A stretch of DNA of 6,422 bases from UBA6181 sp016934015 (lineage in GTDB: Bacteria > Bacillota_I > Bacilli_A > Acholeplasmatales > Acholeplasmataceae), in assembly GCA_036584525.1 (NCBI GenBank), contig JAZHDG010000020.1:1-6422 (forward strand), written 5' to 3'. Both the position numbers and the translations under genes were made by a program. Shown one piece after another: positions 5,688 through 6,422 of this stretch. Every line of letters begins with the position of its first letter. Within the stretch, counting starts at the first letter, position 1. The notes under the pieces were generated by a model that saw only the letters and a program-made list of their open reading frames with translations, ran no database searches and was not told where the DNA came from.

Positions 5688-5715
5688 ATGAAGGAGGGGT
5701 AACCCTCCATCATAT
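5686..5715 (+). promoter_or_regulatory. Palindrome / 5'-end hairpin in the leader of the ECF sigma gene
   Basis: GGAGGG (5693-5698) pairs with CCCTCC (5703-5708) around a GTAA loop, a GNRA-type tetraloop in RNA. Beyond one A-A mismatch, ATATGA (5686-5691) pairs with TCATAT (5710-5715). As DNA it is a 30-base palindrome overlapping the -10. As RNA the inner six pairs would be at the extreme 5' end. The near-perfect Shine-Dalgarno AAGGAGG (5691-5697) is buried in it. No T run follows, so it is not a terminator. The real site for the sigma gene is GAGAGG at 5724-5729. Confidence 0.65.
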
Positions 5716-5735
5716 GCTTTATTGAGAGGTTTGAC

Positions 5736-6248
5736 ATGGTCCTTAATCATCAACAAGTTGAAAAATTAATGCATCGAGATGAACAGCTTTTTAATGACGT
5801 CTATGAACAGACTAAAAAGGGTGTTTACGCGATTGTTTTTTCAATTCTAAAAGATCATGATACCTCAAATGACATCATTCAAGATGTTTATATGAAGATG
5901 CTCATCAAAATTGAACAATATAAAGTAGGCACAAATTTCTTTAACTGGCTTGCACAAATTGCCAAGAATCAAGCGATTGATCATTACAGAAGAAGTTCAA
6001 AAGTGATTCAAAACGGATCTGAAATGCTTGATCAAATGCCTTCAACAATCGATCAACCTGACCATGAAGATCAATTTAACCATCTCATTGAATTACTCGA
6101 TGATGATGAAAGAATGGTTGTAATTCCAAGAATTGTCGATGATATGAAGTTTAAAGATATCGCAAAGCTTTTAAAAAAACCGTTAGGTACCGTTCTTTGG
6201 ATTTATCAAAAAGCAATGGATAAATTAAAAAGAGAAATGGAGGTGTAG
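5736..6248 (+). CDS. ECF-family RNA polymerase sigma factor
   Basis: 170-residue group 4 (ECF) sigma factor that would direct RNA polymerase to a small regulon, usually for envelope stress. Region 2 holds the hallmarks DIIQDVYMKM (46-55, core binding) and FFNWLAQIAKNQAIDHYRR (68-86, -10 binding/melting). A short acidic linker follows. Region 4 (about 113-168) contains LIELLDDDERMVV and the helix-turn-helix MKFKDIAKLLKKPLGTVLWI. In most ECF factors GTV is followed by basic or polar residues (KSR). Here it is LWIYQKA, so the -35 recognition helix is unusual. GAGAGG (5724-5729) lies six bases before the ATG; the next Met is residue 12. Promoter and hairpin are just upstream. The stop is three bases before the next ATG, the usual coupled arrangement of sigma and anti-sigma. 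Family secure, subfamily not assigned. Confidence 0.9.
   Translation: MVLNHQQVEKLMHRDEQLFNDVYEQTKKGVYAIVFSILKDHDTSNDIIQDVYMKMLIKIEQYKVGTNFFNWLAQIAKNQAIDHYRRSSKVIQNGSEMLDQMPSTIDQPDHEDQFNHLIELLDDDERMVVIPRIVDDMKFKDIAKLLKKPLGTVLWIYQKAMDKLKREMEV
6239..6245 (+). promoter_or_regulatory. Ribosome-binding site inside the end of the sigma gene
   Basis: GGAGGTG overlaps the last sigma codons and lies six bases before the ATG at 6252. This couples translation of the downstream gene to that of the sigma factor. Confidence 0.85.
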
Positions 6249-6251
6249 CTG

Positions 6252-6422
6252 ATGAAAAAAAATACTATTAAAAAAATCATGAAAACAGATATTGAAAATC
6301 ATATCCCTGAAAAAATAACAATTAATTGGGATTTGGTTGAAAATGAAAGAAAATTAGAAAGCATTGAACTTCAACAGAAAAAATCAATATTCACTCCCTT
6401 GAAACTTGGTTTAAGTACTGTT
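6252..6422 (+). CDS. Probable anti-sigma factor, N-terminal part (3' end outside window)
   Basis: An open frame of 57 codons runs off the window. It begins three bases after the sigma stop, with a strong ribosome site inside the sigma gene. The sequence is Lys/Glu-rich (MKKNTIKKIMKTDIENHIPE, then INWDLVENERKLESIE). It ends in FTPLKLGLSTV, which may be the start of a membrane segment. No HxxxCxxC zinc anti-sigma motif is present. The function is inferred only from position after an ECF sigma gene and from the layout of a cytoplasmic N-terminus that precedes a possible transmembrane helix. Sequence similarity was not recognised. Confidence 0.6.
   Translation, partial: MKKNTIKKIMKTDIENHIPEKITINWDLVENERKLESIELQQKKSIFTPLKLGLSTV

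Overview
The window looks like the chromosome of a low-GC member of the Firmicutes/Mollicutes, and most resembles an Acholeplasma-type genome. Four points suggest this: A+T-rich codon use; an archaeal/eukaryote-type (editing-domain-lacking) prolyl-tRNA synthetase of the kind found in mollicutes; Gram-positive-type Shine-Dalgarno and sigma-A promoter sequences; and a lipobox lipoprotein. TGG encodes Trp and all ORFs read cleanly in the standard code, so it is not a UGA=Trp mycoplasma. The assignment is an inference from gene content, not from a database match.

Region 1 (1-1261): the 3' two-thirds of proS on the plus strand converges on yidD on the minus strand. They share a bidirectional terminator that contains the yidD stop codon. 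Region 2 (1262-1396) is a divergent promoter region. An extended -10 element serves yidD, and an extended -10 sigma-A promoter serves the next gene. Downstream of the second start site is an exact match to the catabolite-responsive element (cre) consensus, touching the Shine-Dalgarno sequence.

Region 3 (1397-4424) holds an EF-G paralogue (EF-G2 type, catalytic His of the DTPGH motif replaced by Ser), a short ComFC-like gene that keeps the Cys4 zinc motif but lacks the phosphoribosyltransferase domain, and long-form hpf. The ComFC-like gene's Shine-Dalgarno lies inside a strong hairpin. A strong intrinsic terminator follows hpf. The hpf product makes hibernating 100S ribosomes, and the EF-G2 gene appears to be under carbon-source control, so the block reads as a translation-under-starvation cluster. 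That reading is an inference.

Region 4 (4590-6422) holds a surface lipoprotein with an almost purely Asp/Glu C-terminal tail, an ECF-family sigma factor, and the translationally coupled start of a probable anti-sigma factor that runs off the window. The sigma gene has its own promoter. Its transcript should start with a stable GNRA-capped hairpin that buries a near-perfect Shine-Dalgarno sequence. A weak ECF-like promoter sits ahead of the lipoprotein, so the three genes may form a cell-envelope-sensing unit.

No RNA genes, insertion sequences, CRISPR arrays or long non-coding stretches were seen. All intergenic gaps are under about 170 bases.
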